From Lapidilactobacillus mulanensis (GTDB taxonomy: Bacteria; Bacillota; Bacilli; Lactobacillales; Lactobacillaceae), in assembly GCF_003946215.1 (NCBI RefSeq), contig NZ_RHOW01000007.1:20091-84090 (forward strand): 64,000 nt of DNA. The letters are read 5' to 3'. The position numbers were made by a program, and so were the translations under genes. This document shows positions 44,533 through 52,877 of this stretch, one piece after another. The notes beneath the pieces are model-generated. The model made no database searches and was not told the DNA's origin. It saw only the letters and a list, made by a program, of their open reading frames with translations. The stretch's first letter is position 1. Each line of letters starts with the position of its first letter.

Positions 44533-44804
44533 TTTCGTTGTACAATGCAATTTATACCCATTTTTCACGAATAAGTCGGGCGATTTCTTGCCACCGTGAC
44601 TCAAGAAGGAAATAGCCGCCATCTAGTTGTTCTGACAATCGAAAATCAAATCATCATTTGCGTAATTTAAGCGTTGTGATCTTCTTGAGCTGAAATGTGA
44701 GCACTTCGTGAAGGTCAAGTGCTTTTGAATCCATGTGATATTGTTAGAAAAGTGTTTAGAGTTGCATGATATTTAATGCGATTGATTGACACTCAGAATT
44801 TACG
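44533..44804. other. intergenic stretch with short minus-strand frame remnants
   Basis: On the minus strand, 44734-44654 encodes a 26-residue frame starting MDSKALDLHEVLTFQL, with no clear ribosome-binding site. A second short frame reads LDGGYFLLESRWQEIARL before a stop near 44557. Neither is complete enough to assign. They may be debris of decayed genes. Confidence 0.3.
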
Positions 44805-44840
44805 ACAAAAAAATAGAATCTTGATTTACCAAGGTTCTTG
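44805..44840 (-). terminator. terminator after tRNA-Gly
   Basis: On the minus strand AGAACCTTG pairs with CAAGATTCT, followed by ATTTTTTT. Confidence 0.8.
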
Positions 44841-44845
44841 ACTGA

Positions 44846-44916
44846 AGCGGGTGACGAGAATCGGACTCGCGACTCCAGCTTGGGAAGCTAACGTTTTACC
44901 ACTAAACTACACCCGC
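44846..44916 (-). tRNA. tRNA-Gly (anticodon CCC)
   Basis: The cloverleaf is complete: acceptor GCGGGTG/CACCCGC, D arm with AGTGGTAAA, anticodon loop TTCCCAA giving CCC, and T arm with GAGTCCGATTCTC. The sequence parallels Escherichia coli tRNA-Gly(CCC). CCA is not encoded. Confidence 0.93.
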
Positions 44917-44964
44917 AATTAAAGCGTCGAATCACTTCAACTCTTTAATTGTAGCAAAATAACA

Positions 44965-45021
44965 AAAAAGCGCAACACTTTTTTCTCGTTTGATCACTCA
45001 AACTGAAAAAAAGTTGCGCTA
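44965..45021 (-). terminator. terminator of the coiled-coil protein gene
   Basis: On the minus strand AGCGCAAC..GTTTGA pairs with TCAAAC..GTTGCGCT, ending TTTTTTG. It stands between this gene and tRNA-Gly. Confidence 0.85.
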
Positions 45022-45056
45022 TTTATTCGATCTCGCATTAGAACCATACACGTAAA

Positions 45057-45704
45057 TTATTTATCCGCGTTTGCTGCGACGATACTCTCCGCCTTTGCGC
45101 GCGTTTGACTAACATCTTGAGAAGCTTGCAAAAGATCGCGTTGCTCCGTGGTCAGCTGGCCAGATTTGCTGTTACGCTCTGCCGTTAAATCAGCCTGTAA
45201 TTTTGTGACCGTCTGATTCAAACTGGCGATGGTTTGATTAGCCTTGTCTAATTCGGCTTGCTTATTTGCAACGGCTGTATTGCCATCCGTAATTTTTTGA
45301 TTGATCTCGACAATTTTCTGTTGGATCTCAACCGTCTTCGCATTCACTTCGGCAGTTTTACTTGCTACTTGTTGCTGCAAGTTCTGCGTGTCTGCATTAT
45401 ATTTGTTCTGTAAATCGGTTAAAGCTTGTTGCGCTTTCGCTAATTCTTGCTTGTTAGCCGCCAATTCTTGTTGCTCACTAGTTAATTCGGCCTGCGTGCT
45501 CGTCAACTGAGTTTTCGCAGCGGTCAGTGCCGTATTCTTCGTTTGTAATTGATCATCTAGTTTATCCAATGCAGCGTTGATCGCGACGATGTCTGCGTGA
45601 CCCGACCAATAATTATCGGCCAAAGTTTTAACTCCCACGACAGAAAATCCGATCATAATGATGGCCAAGGCACCAAGTATAACTTTTGTGATTGTTCGTT
45701 TCAT
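45057..45704 (-). CDS. membrane-anchored coiled-coil protein, unknown function
   Basis: The 215-residue protein has an N-terminal membrane helix (about 8-28, VILGALAIIMIGFSVVGV) followed by about 170 residues of heptad-rich coiled coil (LTSTQAELTSEQQELAANKQ, then ELDKANQTIASLNQTVTKL), rich in Gln, Ala, Lys and Glu with no Cys or Pro. It probably forms a long extracytoplasmic rod anchored in the membrane. No domain family is recognised beyond coiled coil. GGAGAG lies 9 nt before ATG. It is alone between two tRNA genes and has its own terminator. Confidence 0.78.
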   Translation of the reverse strand: MKRTITKVILGALAIIMIGFSVVGVKTLADNYWSGHADIVAINAALDKLDDQLQTKNTALTAAKTQLTSTQAELTSEQQELAANKQELAKAQQALTDLQNKYNADTQNLQQQVASKTAEVNAKTVEIQQKIVEINQKITDGNTAVANKQAELDKANQTIASLNQTVTKLQADLTAERNSKSGQLTTEQRDLLQASQDVSQTRAKAESIVAANADK

Positions 45705-45888
45705 AATTGTTAGCTCTCCTTAGGTCTTATTAATAACAACGTAAGTAAAACTATATCACTTACTTTTCGTAAATGCAAATTTTCTTATAGTATACATAAA
45801 TATACACTGTGAAACGTTAACTTTAATTATTTATGAATTCATTTTTTATAATATTTTAAAATTCGATTTGCTCTAGTTTTTTCAGCAC

Positions 45889-45931
45889 AAAAAAACTGGC
45901 AAACATTATTCAATGTTTGTCAGTTTTTCAA
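45889..45931 (-). terminator. terminator after tRNA-Leu
   Basis: On the minus strand AAACTGACAAACATT pairs with AATGTTTGCCAGTTT, followed by TTTT. Confidence 0.88.
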
Positions 45932-45950
45932 TGTTGTTATACTGCTTATA

Positions 45951-46034
45951 TGCCGCTGGCAGGAGTCGAACCTGTACATCCTTGCGAATACAGCGACCTG
46001 AACGCTGCGCGTCTGCCAATTCCGCCACAGCGGC
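45951..46034 (-). tRNA. tRNA-Leu (anticodon CAG)
   Basis: A class II tRNA of 84 nt: acceptor GCCGCTG/CAGCGGC, D arm with GGAATTGGCAGAC, anticodon stem CAGCG/CGCTG around TTCAGGT (CAG), a variable arm TATTCGCAAGGATGT, and T arm CAGGTTCGACTCCTG. Confidence 0.95.
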
Positions 46035-46126
46035 AACAACACTATTCATTTTATCAGATTTTCGCGAAATGCCAAGTCTTATCTGCATCTTTTTGAAAAA
46101 TATCCGCTAGCAAATGTCACCCAATT

Positions 46127-46894
46127 TTAAAAATACGCGGTGTACCCGAGATATGCCGCCAATCCGAATGCCAAAAATGCAATGCCAACTCGCAGCGGGC
46201 GCAATGGTAAGAACCGGATCACAAATGCGCCCAAGTAGCCGCCGATGAACATGCCCAATCCCATCGGCACCACCATCCACCAGTAAATCTTAGTCGTGAA
46301 TGCATAGATTACCAGTGACAATGCGTTGGCAAGAAAACACGTGAAGTTTTTGATCGCATTGGACACTAAGAACGATTGATTGAGCGTCACCGTCAAAATT
46401 GCCAGCAAAATCATCCCCGACGAGGCACCGAAATAGCCGATATAGATCCCGACCAATAAAATCGTGATGTTTTTGAATAAGTTACCCGCCGAATGATTAG
46501 TGGCGGTTTGTTTTGTCGGCTGTGGGCGTCTGAATTCCGACCAGATCATTAATCCGCCGGAACCCGCAACCAGAAACGGCACAACTTTTGCAAAAACCGT
46601 GCTGGGTGCGATCACTAAAATAAAACTACCGATGACCGCGCCGATCAAGGCAAACACAACGACGTGCCAAGTAGTCTGTTTGTGCGCGCGCAATTCCTTA
46701 AGCGAAGACAAACTCGAGCCCGCACCCGTAAAGATCAGTGCCGCGGTGTTCGTCGTATTCGCGCTGACTGCTGGTAAACCAAGCATTAACAAAACTGGAT
46801 AAGAAACCAGCGACGCTAATCCCGCAATTGCAGACAAAAGACCACTTAGAATTCCCGCTCCGAATAAAATCATTATTGTGGTCAACAATGTCAT
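46127..46894 (-). CDS. TSUP (TauE/SafE) family membrane exporter
   Basis: The 255-residue protein has eight predicted membrane helices and the family repeat structure: LLSAIAGLASLVSYPVLLML near the N terminus, then VGIYIGYFGASSGMILLAIL in the second half, with GLGMFIGGYLGAFVIRFL after it. TSUP proteins move sulfite, sulfoacetate, taurine-derived or other organic anions across the membrane. A sulfonate-type importer operon lies 20 kb away, but no link can be claimed. ATG at 46894 has GAGGCGA upstream. Single gene. Confidence 0.85.
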   Translation of the reverse strand: MTLLTTIMILFGAGILSGLLSAIAGLASLVSYPVLLMLGLPAVSANTTNTAALIFTGAGSSLSSLKELRAHKQTTWHVVVFALIGAVIGSFILVIAPSTVFAKVVPFLVAGSGGLMIWSEFRRPQPTKQTATNHSAGNLFKNITILLVGIYIGYFGASSGMILLAILTVTLNQSFLVSNAIKNFTCFLANALSLVIYAFTTKIYWWMVVPMGLGMFIGGYLGAFVIRFLPLRPLRVGIAFLAFGLAAYLGYTAYF

Positions 46895-46934
46895 CCTACT
46901 CGCCTCTTTTTTCTATCACTGCTTATTATAACGC

Positions 46935-47744
46935 TTAAAGTTGCAAGTAGGATTCCAAGAAGTGCGCGACCCCATCTTCCGCATTGGTCAACGGCGTTTG
47001 TTGGTGAACATGCTGCAAAATTACCGGGTTGGCGTTTTTCATGGCGACGCCTAATCCCGCATAGTTTAACATTTCGATGTCGTTATCATCATCGCCAAAT
47101 GCGATCACATTATCCGCAGTGAAGTGCAACTTTTGCGCGACAAAATCCAACGCGACCGCTTTATTAATGTTGGCACTGACCACTTCGAGCGCCGCATTCT
47201 CGCCACTCCACGAACCCCAGCTCTGAACGCTGACTGGGAATTTCTGTGCTTGAATCGCTAAACGCAAGGCTGGCGCGTTGATTTCTGGTGTAAACATCGT
47301 CACCGAAATAGGCGCCTGCGACAAAGTCTGCGCGCTTAATAAGCGTTCGGGTTTCGGCATGTCTGGTAAAAACGGAATGTTCGTATAAGGCCGATCTGCC
47401 AGCAATAACTGCTTACCTTCGGCGACCATCACCTTGATCGGAAATTGATCGCGCAACGTTAATAATTGCAAGACCGTGGTTGTCGCCAGCGTGCGCGCAT
47501 ATTCAAATTGCCACTGCTGATGAGGCACATGAACTAACGCGCCATTAAAGTTGATTAGAGGCGTCGTTAATCCCAACTCATCATAAATCGATTCACTAAT
47601 ACTATCCGGACGACCAGTGGCGATCACAACCTCATGACCAGCCGCCCGCGCCTTCGTTAAGACATTACGAGTCAGCGGCGAGATTTTTCCCTCTGAATTC
47701 AAGGTCGTCCCATCTAAATCAAGCGCGATTAATTTTGGTGTCAA
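46935..47744 (-). CDS. Cof-type HAD-IIB phosphatase
   Basis: The protein is 269 residues starting at TTG 47744, which follows GGAGGGG by about 6 nt. The open frame extends 24 nt further but would start inside the ribosome-binding region. Motifs: LIALDLDGTTLNSEGKIS (motif I), VVIATGRP (motif II), the conserved Lys in NINKAVALDFVAQ (motif III) and IAFGDDDNDIEMLNYAG (motif IV). The C2b cap lies between motifs II and III. It dephosphorylates small metabolites such as sugar phosphates or FMN/PLP, and the exact substrate is unknown. It precedes the TSUP gene by 40 bp and may be co-transcribed with it. Confidence 0.87.
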   Translation of the reverse strand: MTPKLIALDLDGTTLNSEGKISPLTRNVLTKARAAGHEVVIATGRPDSISESIYDELGLTTPLINFNGALVHVPHQQWQFEYARTLATTTVLQLLTLRDQFPIKVMVAEGKQLLLADRPYTNIPFLPDMPKPERLLSAQTLSQAPISVTMFTPEINAPALRLAIQAQKFPVSVQSWGSWSGENAALEVVSANINKAVALDFVAQKLHFTADNVIAFGDDDNDIEMLNYAGLGVAMKNANPVILQHVHQQTPLTNAEDGVAHFLESYLQL

Positions 47745-47807
47745 AAAATCCCCTCCAAGAAAAAACAATTAGATTTAGTTTAACGAATTTGAATTGATTC
47801 GGCAAGT

Positions 47808-47932
47808 AGAGTGTGGAAAGCAACGGTTGAAATTATTGGCTAAGCCGCCAATAACTTAAAATCATGCACTTGGATTTCAAGTTGTTGGTGCTTAGACATT
47901 AATTTCAGTTGCTTGGAACACGTTTCAGTGTG
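47808..47932 (+). repeat. short palindrome, second repeat family (single unit)
   Basis: AGAGTGTGGAAAGCAACGG and GTTGAAATTA pair with TAATTTCAGTTGCTTGGAACACG. The inner stem carries GCCAATAACTTAAAATC with its near complement and loop ATGCACTT. Confidence 0.83.
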
Positions 47933-47945
47933 TGGAAAACCTGAT

Positions 47946-48225
47946 CTACCTGCGGTCGAAAGTGCTGGGGCAGGCAGTACGTTGGCTTGTGGGACCGCTC
48001 TCCGCTTTTCCAAGTGCGGGAAAAGCTCCGAGCTTCGATTTGAGCTTTTGCAAAAGCGGCAAAATCTCAAATACGATCCACCATGTAAGGCGGGCAAAAA
48101 CGGCCCGCCAACATGGTTGTCACTGCCACGACTGCCTGCCCCAGCACTTTCGGCCTAAACTTAATTTAGTGTAGAGTATGATTTAAATAACAAGGTTTCG
48201 GAAATTGATTATCAAGGTTGCCTTT
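47946..48225 (+). repeat. bipartite palindromic element, copy 5 (right hairpin lost)
   Basis: The class-A left hairpin is complete (arms about 47954-47977 and 48132-48155). The spacer (CTAAACTTAATTTAG, then ATTATCAAGGTTGCC) breaks off at about 48225, where the remnant of a nucleoside phosphorylase gene begins. Confidence 0.85.
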
Positions 48226-48238
48226 ACATTAAGACAGG

Positions 48239-48434
48239 TTCACCCCATTTATGAATTTGAAACTGAACGGGTAAATTCGGCGTCTTCTTAGCGACAATCG
48301 GTGCTCCGGCAGTCGTCGAAAATTTCGAAGAGTTGACCGCATTCGGAGTTAAAAATTTTATCGTCTTGGGTTCTTGCGGTGTCCTCGCCAAGAAGCAAGT
48401 TGCGGTCGCCGAGAAAATTAATTCTGCCAAATAA
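48239..48434 (+). pseudogene. nucleoside phosphorylase fragment
   Basis: One frame reads HPIYEFETER (48241-48270). The next frame continues GKFGVFLATIGAPAVVENFE, then FGVKNFIVLGSCGVL, to a stop at 48432. The G-A-P and GSCGVL segments are those of PNP/uridine phosphorylase family proteins (PNP_UDP_1). A frameshift near 48270, loss of everything before HPIY and a premature end show it is a remnant of about 65 residues out of 240 or more. Its 5' boundary is a truncated repeat element. Confidence 0.68.
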
Positions 48435-48475
48435 TCTTAAGCTATTTAGCGATGTTTGATCTCGCTGGTTTTTAT

Positions 48476-48506
48476 TTGTCAATTTAATGATTTTTCGTGC
48501 TAAAAT
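48476..48506 (+). promoter_or_regulatory. promoter of nnrD
   Basis: -35 TTGTCA (48476-48481), 19 bp, extended -10 TGCTAAAAT (hexamer 48501-48506). ATG is at 48541. Confidence 0.5.
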
Positions 48507-48540
48507 CAAGTTAACTGATCCACAAATTGGAGCTGATCAA

Positions 48541-49383
48541 ATGATTCCCGTTACCGAACAAATTTTGAAAAAAGTGATTACACCGCGGCCCGCTGAAAGT
48601 CACAAAGGCAATTACGGTCGCGTCGTGGTCATCGCCGGCAGCCACACCTATGGTGGCGCCGGAATCATGAGTGCCAGCGCCGCACTTTATGCCGGTGCTG
48701 GATTGATCACGCTCATTTCCGACCTGGTCAATCGAACGGCGCTACACGCCCAGCATCCCGAAATCATGTTTGCGGATTGGACCGACCAGAAATTAGTTAC
48801 GCAGTTGATCGATGGTGCTAATGTCATCGTCATCGGCCCTGGTTTGGGTTTAGACAACCAGGCCCAGGAATTACTGACATTGACGCTGAGCCAAGTTATA
48901 AACGCTCAGACGCTCATTTTAGACGGTTCTGCACTCACACTTTTATCCCAAACGCCGGAGAAAAAAATCCAGTCAGACGCACAACTGATTTTAACGCCGC
49001 ATCAAGAAGAATGGCACCGGCTTTCTGGCCTCAATATTGCGGAACAAACGCCGGCAAAAAATCAGGAAGTTCTCGCTGCCAAATTTCCTGAATCGACAAT
49101 TTTAGTCTTGAAGCAACACCACACACAAACTTATGCAGATGGCCAAATTTATGAAAACACCAGCGGCAGTCCGGCCATGGCAACTGGTGGTATGGGTGAC
49201 ACGCTGACCGGGATCATCGCCGCTTTGGTTGCACAATTTAAGCAGCCGGTTGACGCAACAGTCACCGCGGTTTATTTGCATGGTTTAGCTGGCCAAGTAT
49301 TAGCAGAAACACAATATGTGGCGCTCCCCTCGCAATTGATCCTCGAATTACCGGTGTTGATGGCGAAATATAGTCTGAAGTAA
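48541..49383 (+). CDS. nnrD: ADP-dependent NAD(P)H-hydrate dehydratase
   Basis: The 280-residue enzyme repairs hydrated NAD(P)H by ADP-dependent dehydration. It is a ribokinase-like fold with HKGNYGRVVVIAGSHTYGGA (about 23-42), VIVIGPGLGLD, LILDGSALTLL, ILTPHQEEWHRL, and the catalytic/anion-hole segment MATGGMGDTLTGIIAAL. Only the NnrD half is present. The NnrE epimerase half found fused in many bacteria is absent, as is usual in lactobacilli. ATG at 48541 has GGAG 8 nt upstream. The frame opens 54 nt earlier inside the promoter. Confidence 0.9.
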   Translation: MIPVTEQILKKVITPRPAESHKGNYGRVVVIAGSHTYGGAGIMSASAALYAGAGLITLISDLVNRTALHAQHPEIMFADWTDQKLVTQLIDGANVIVIGPGLGLDNQAQELLTLTLSQVINAQTLILDGSALTLLSQTPEKKIQSDAQLILTPHQEEWHRLSGLNIAEQTPAKNQEVLAAKFPESTILVLKQHHTQTYADGQIYENTSGSPAMATGGMGDTLTGIIAALVAQFKQPVDATVTAVYLHGLAGQVLAETQYVALPSQLILELPVLMAKYSLK

Positions 49384-49423
49384 TGCACAGAAGAAATTAT
49401 CTTCTAAAGATGAAAAAAATTAT

Positions 49424-49720
49424 CTACCTTCGGCAGAAGTTGCTCCAGAAAATAGTGGGAGGTTGCTGTGGGGACGGCTCCAAGCTTTTGGAAGAGCGCC
49501 AAAAGTTTTCCGCCTAAAATGTGAGCTCCGGAAAACCGTCGGATCTCACATTTTCCCTTTCAGTAAATTCGCCAAAACCGCTCATTAACAGAAATACCAC
49601 TGCAATCCCACTATTTTCTTACGCAACTTCTGCCTAAACTTATTTCGTTTAGGCTAGGATCTGAATAACAAGGTTCCTCAAGCTTGATTGACATTGTTGC
49701 CTTTACTCTGAATAGTTCTT
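49424..49720 (+). repeat. bipartite palindromic element, copy 6 (class-C left hairpin, decayed right part)
   Basis: CTACCTTCGG, then arms 49432-49458 and 49607-49633 (GAAGTTGCTCCAGAAAATAG class). The conserved GTGGGGACGG follows the left arm and three inner stems are visible. The spacer CTAAACTTATTTCG to TTTACTCTGAATAG is recognisable, then similarity fades. Confidence 0.85.
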
Positions 49721-49841
49721 CTAAAAAGTCTGAATGATAATCAAGTCCGCCTTTCGTCTTCCACGAAAAACGGTTGCGGTACAAACCAGTCGCACAGGAC
49801 TAGACGTTGGTTGAAGTCACCACTATAAAACTGCCGAGATG

Positions 49842-50061
49842 AGTCAGAACGCGGAAGAAAAAAGTTGCGACTTGCAGTGAAATTGTTCTTGCGGGACCAG
49901 ATAATTTATTAAATGCTCTCAGATATGTTGATTGCTAATTCAGTTCTCCACAAAACCCAAGTCCCGCTAGAACAAGGGTGATCTTCAAGACTTTTGTGGG
50001 CTTCAAAAGGCTTGAAGTCATCCCCACAGCGAGGCGCAACTATTTTCTGGAGCGTTCTGAC
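49842..50061 (+). repeat. large palindrome with a further arm class (class F)
   Basis: CAGAACGCGGAAGAAAAAAG pairs with CTATTTTCTGGAGCGTTCTG (arms about 49842-49869 and 50034-50061). Two inner stems are present (TTGTTCTTGCGGGAC with its complement, and CTTCAAGACTTTTG with its complement), and TCCCCAC lies before the right arm, the same plan as the other hairpins. Confidence 0.75.
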
Positions 50062-50215
50062 GGAACTAAACTAAATCCTACCGCACGCAAACAAAGCCTT
50101 CAAGAATCAGCTAGGAATTTTAACCGCAATCTCCACAGCGAGGCGCAACATTTTTCTGCAGCGTTCTGACGGAACCAAACTAAATCCTACCGCACGCAAA
50201 CAAAGCCTTCAAAAC
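50023..50215 (+). repeat. direct duplication of the class-F right arm and flank
   Basis: About 83 nt starting CCACAGCGAGGCGCAAC at 50023 recur at 50133 with few changes (period 110). The second copy has no left arm. Confidence 0.8.
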
Positions 50216-50242
50216 TCAGGTCATAATTTACAATCCGCCACA

Positions 50243-50290
50243 AAAATAGCGCCCGCTCACCGATCAATCCGGTGAACAGACGCTTTTATT
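50243..50290 (-). terminator. terminator of the pseudouridine synthase/flippase operon
   Basis: On the minus strand AGCG..TCACCGGAT pairs with ATCGGTGA..GCGCT, ending ATTTTTG. Confidence 0.8.
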
Positions 50291-50293
50291 AGT

Positions 50294-51013
50294 TTACACT
50301 GCTTTCAATGCCGCGATTTCCGCGTCGGTCAGCGGCCGGAACTCGCCTTCGCCGAGATCCTCATCCAAGCGTAACGGGCCAAACTTCACCCGTTGTAAAT
50401 CGATGACATTATGATCAAAGACCCCCAGCATCCGCTTCACTTGGTGATATTTACCTTCCGCAATCGTGACCAAAACTCGCGATTGCTTTTTTTCGTCGTC
50501 GCGTTCGACGATTTCGAGTTTTGCAGGCTGCGTCGTGAAATCACTCAACTTGATCCCCGCCGCAAAAATTTCGACTAGTTCATCGGCAACGACGCCATCA
50601 ACCAGCGCCTCATATGTTTTCGCCACATGAAACTTCGGTTGCAATAAATGATGCGCCAATTGACCATCGTTGGTGATCAGCAACAAGCCGGTGGTATCTT
50701 GATCCAAGCGGCCAACCGGCGCCAAATCTTGATAGTGAGGCAAATTATCGTCCAAAAGATCCATTACCGTTAATTGGCCATGCTTGTCTTCTGTGGCGGA
50801 TAAATAATCGGCCGGTTTATTCAATAGATAATATTGAAACTCCGAATAATTCACCGGTTCACCATCAACGGTCACCGTATCGGCGGTCTGTACATTTTTG
50901 CCGATGTCTTTACTGACCACATCGTTGATGCGCACCTGGCCTTTTTTGATGAACACTTTGACTTCACGGCGCGAGCCGAATCCCATTTCACTCAATAAAC
51001 GATCTAATCTCAT
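50294..51013 (-). CDS. RsuA/RluB family pseudouridine synthase
   Basis: The 239-residue protein has an N-terminal S4 RNA-binding domain (MRLDRLLSEMGFGSRREVKV, about 1-60) and a catalytic domain with the active Asp in APVGRLDQDTTGLLLITNDG (about 98). KYHQVKRML follows near the C terminus. It should isomerise uridine in 16S rRNA (U516-like, RsuA) or 23S rRNA, and lactobacilli have several paralogues that are hard to tell apart. Its ATG overlaps the end of the flippase gene by 4 nt, the same pair as ytzG-ytgP in Bacillus subtilis. Confidence 0.87.
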   Translation of the reverse strand: MRLDRLLSEMGFGSRREVKVFIKKGQVRINDVVSKDIGKNVQTADTVTVDGEPVNYSEFQYYLLNKPADYLSATEDKHGQLTVMDLLDDNLPHYQDLAPVGRLDQDTTGLLLITNDGQLAHHLLQPKFHVAKTYEALVDGVVADELVEIFAAGIKLSDFTTQPAKLEIVERDDEKKQSRVLVTIAEGKYHQVKRMLGVFDHNVIDLQRVKFGPLRLDEDLGEGEFRPLTDAEIAALKAV

Positions 51014-52677
51014 CGTATGTGTAACCTCCGGCGTAAGCCACCAATTTTTGCGCCGAGGATTCGATCGGCTAAGCGTGTCCGCAGAATTAAGAATGCGTAA
51101 ACGCCGCCTCCGATCGCCACGGCGATGAATAAGACAACTGCAGAAATTATTTTCCGTTCTAGTGGCAAGAATAATCCGAATAAGTTTACCACCGCTAATG
51201 TGACGATAAACATGATGATCGAGAAGGTTAAAATTGCCAACATCCGCCGCGCCGTTTGTTCCAACTTGAAGTGATACAACTCATACAACGAATTGATCAT
51301 CAGTGCGCTCGTGACTAGCATGCCGAATGCAGTCGACAATAAAGGGCCGTAAATTTTGAAAATGGCGATCAGTGGATATTGCAAGAGAAGTTTGACCGCG
51401 ATGCCGATCACTAAGTAAATCATGGCCGCGCGATTCTGGTAGAGTCCCTGCAAGATTGCCGCCAACACGGTGAATAAGCCGAGGAAAATCGCCATAAACG
51501 CACTCACCTGCAAAACGTGAATGCCTAAGCTGTCGTAGCCATAAAACACGGTATAAAGTGGCGCGGCAACTGCGGCGACACCAAACGAAGCGGGCAACAT
51601 GATGATCAGGAACAATTGTAAAATATTGGCAATCTGTCGCGACATGTCTTTTTGATCGTTGCGTGCATGAGCGGCCGATAATAACGGAATCGCCGCCACC
51701 GCCATCGCTGACGCAAACGAAATCACGATCATGATCAATTTATTGGCGTTGAAGTTGAAAATCGCGAAGAAAATATCGAGTTGCTTTTGACTAGCGATGA
51801 CGAATTGGCTCATGATCTGGTTGAATGAATATTGGTCGATCAATTGAAAAATCGCAATGCCTGAACCCAGCAGGATAAATGGCAGCGATTGTTGTGCGAT
51901 ATCCTTGACCAAATCGCGGGTCGACACATGCAGATCGTCGTTAGAATCTCTGAGCAATTGACTGAATTGATGACGTTGACGCCAATAAAACCAACCCAAC
52001 GCCAAAATCCCGAAAATCGCACCGATGAACGCGGCAAAAGTCGATTGAACCACGGCTTGTGTGTACTGACCATGACGAACTTCCATGATCAAATAAGTCG
52101 CACCCAATAAATAAATGATCCGCGCTAATTGTTCAACAAACTGGGAAATGGCAGAAGGCGCCATTTGATTAAAACCTTGGAAGTAGCCCCGCAAAATGCT
52201 CAAAAAAGGAATGATCAAAACGGCGACACTTAACGAACGATAGACGGGAATTTCGGCGGCCGATTGCGCATAGAGTGGTGCGGCGAAAAACATGATCGCC
52301 GCCGAAACCACACCCAAGATCACCATCAATTTCACGCCGGTTTTAAACAAACGCTGGCTGACACGATACTCATTTAAAGTATTGTAGTGTGCAACTTGCT
52401 TAGCAATCGCGCCCGGAATTCCCGCCGTCGAAATCAGCAAGAAGATGCTATAAATATTGTACCCCTTGCTAAACAAGGCGTTGGCCAGGTTGCCGGTCTG
52501 TGCGTCGCCGATCATTGGCAACCACAAGATAATATAAACGGCCCCTAGAATTCGCGAGAAAATACTCCCCGCTGTGATCCAGACGGAGCCTCGTACTAAA
52601 CTTTCTTGACTATTCGTCGCGTTGGTTGATTGTTGTAATGACGAGCGTTGTTGCCGCCCACTGGGTTCCTTTGCCAA
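51010..52677 (-). CDS. murJ: MOP-family lipid flippase, MurJ/YtgP-like
   Basis: The 555-residue membrane protein has about 14 helices and a Ser/Gln-rich N-terminal tail. Features of the MATE-like MOP superfamily include RGSVWITAGSIFSRILGAVY (about 28-47), STAGIPGAIAKQVAHYN and ILRGYFQGFNQMAPSAISQF. ALVTSALMINSLYELY-like segments follow further on. In Bacillus subtilis the homologue YtgP is a lipid II flippase (MurJ). The coupling to an RsuA-type gene supports that orthology, though other polysaccharide flippases share the fold. The start at 52677 lacks a strong site in the bases I could read. Confidence 0.72.
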   Translation of the reverse strand: MAKEPSGRQQRSSLQQSTNATNSQESLVRGSVWITAGSIFSRILGAVYIILWLPMIGDAQTGNLANALFSKGYNIYSIFLLISTAGIPGAIAKQVAHYNTLNEYRVSQRLFKTGVKLMVILGVVSAAIMFFAAPLYAQSAAEIPVYRSLSVAVLIIPFLSILRGYFQGFNQMAPSAISQFVEQLARIIYLLGATYLIMEVRHGQYTQAVVQSTFAAFIGAIFGILALGWFYWRQRHQFSQLLRDSNDDLHVSTRDLVKDIAQQSLPFILLGSGIAIFQLIDQYSFNQIMSQFVIASQKQLDIFFAIFNFNANKLIMIVISFASAMAVAAIPLLSAAHARNDQKDMSRQIANILQLFLIIMLPASFGVAAVAAPLYTVFYGYDSLGIHVLQVSAFMAIFLGLFTVLAAILQGLYQNRAAMIYLVIGIAVKLLLQYPLIAIFKIYGPLLSTAFGMLVTSALMINSLYELYHFKLEQTARRMLAILTFSIIMFIVTLAVVNLFGLFLPLERKIISAVVLFIAVAIGGGVYAFLILRTRLADRILGAKIGGLRRRLHIR

Positions 52678-52828
52678 ATCATTAGCTCCCTTAATGAAAC
52701 CTGTTCTGTTTGTCAGTCATGATTAATTCTGAATCAGATTGTTTTAATTGTAACCTAATTAAGGCCCGAATAAAACGCCTCGATCTGACATTTAACTTTG
52801 TTTTAACACTGGCGAAACCTAAGCAACG

Positions 52829-52859
52829 AAAAAAGCCAGGCACTTGACCTGACTTTTAC
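52829..52859 (-). terminator. terminator after leuS
   Basis: On the minus strand AAAAGTCAGG pairs with CCTGGCTTTT, ending in six T. Confidence 0.85.
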
Positions 52860-52877
52860 CGTTCAAAAAACACTTAA

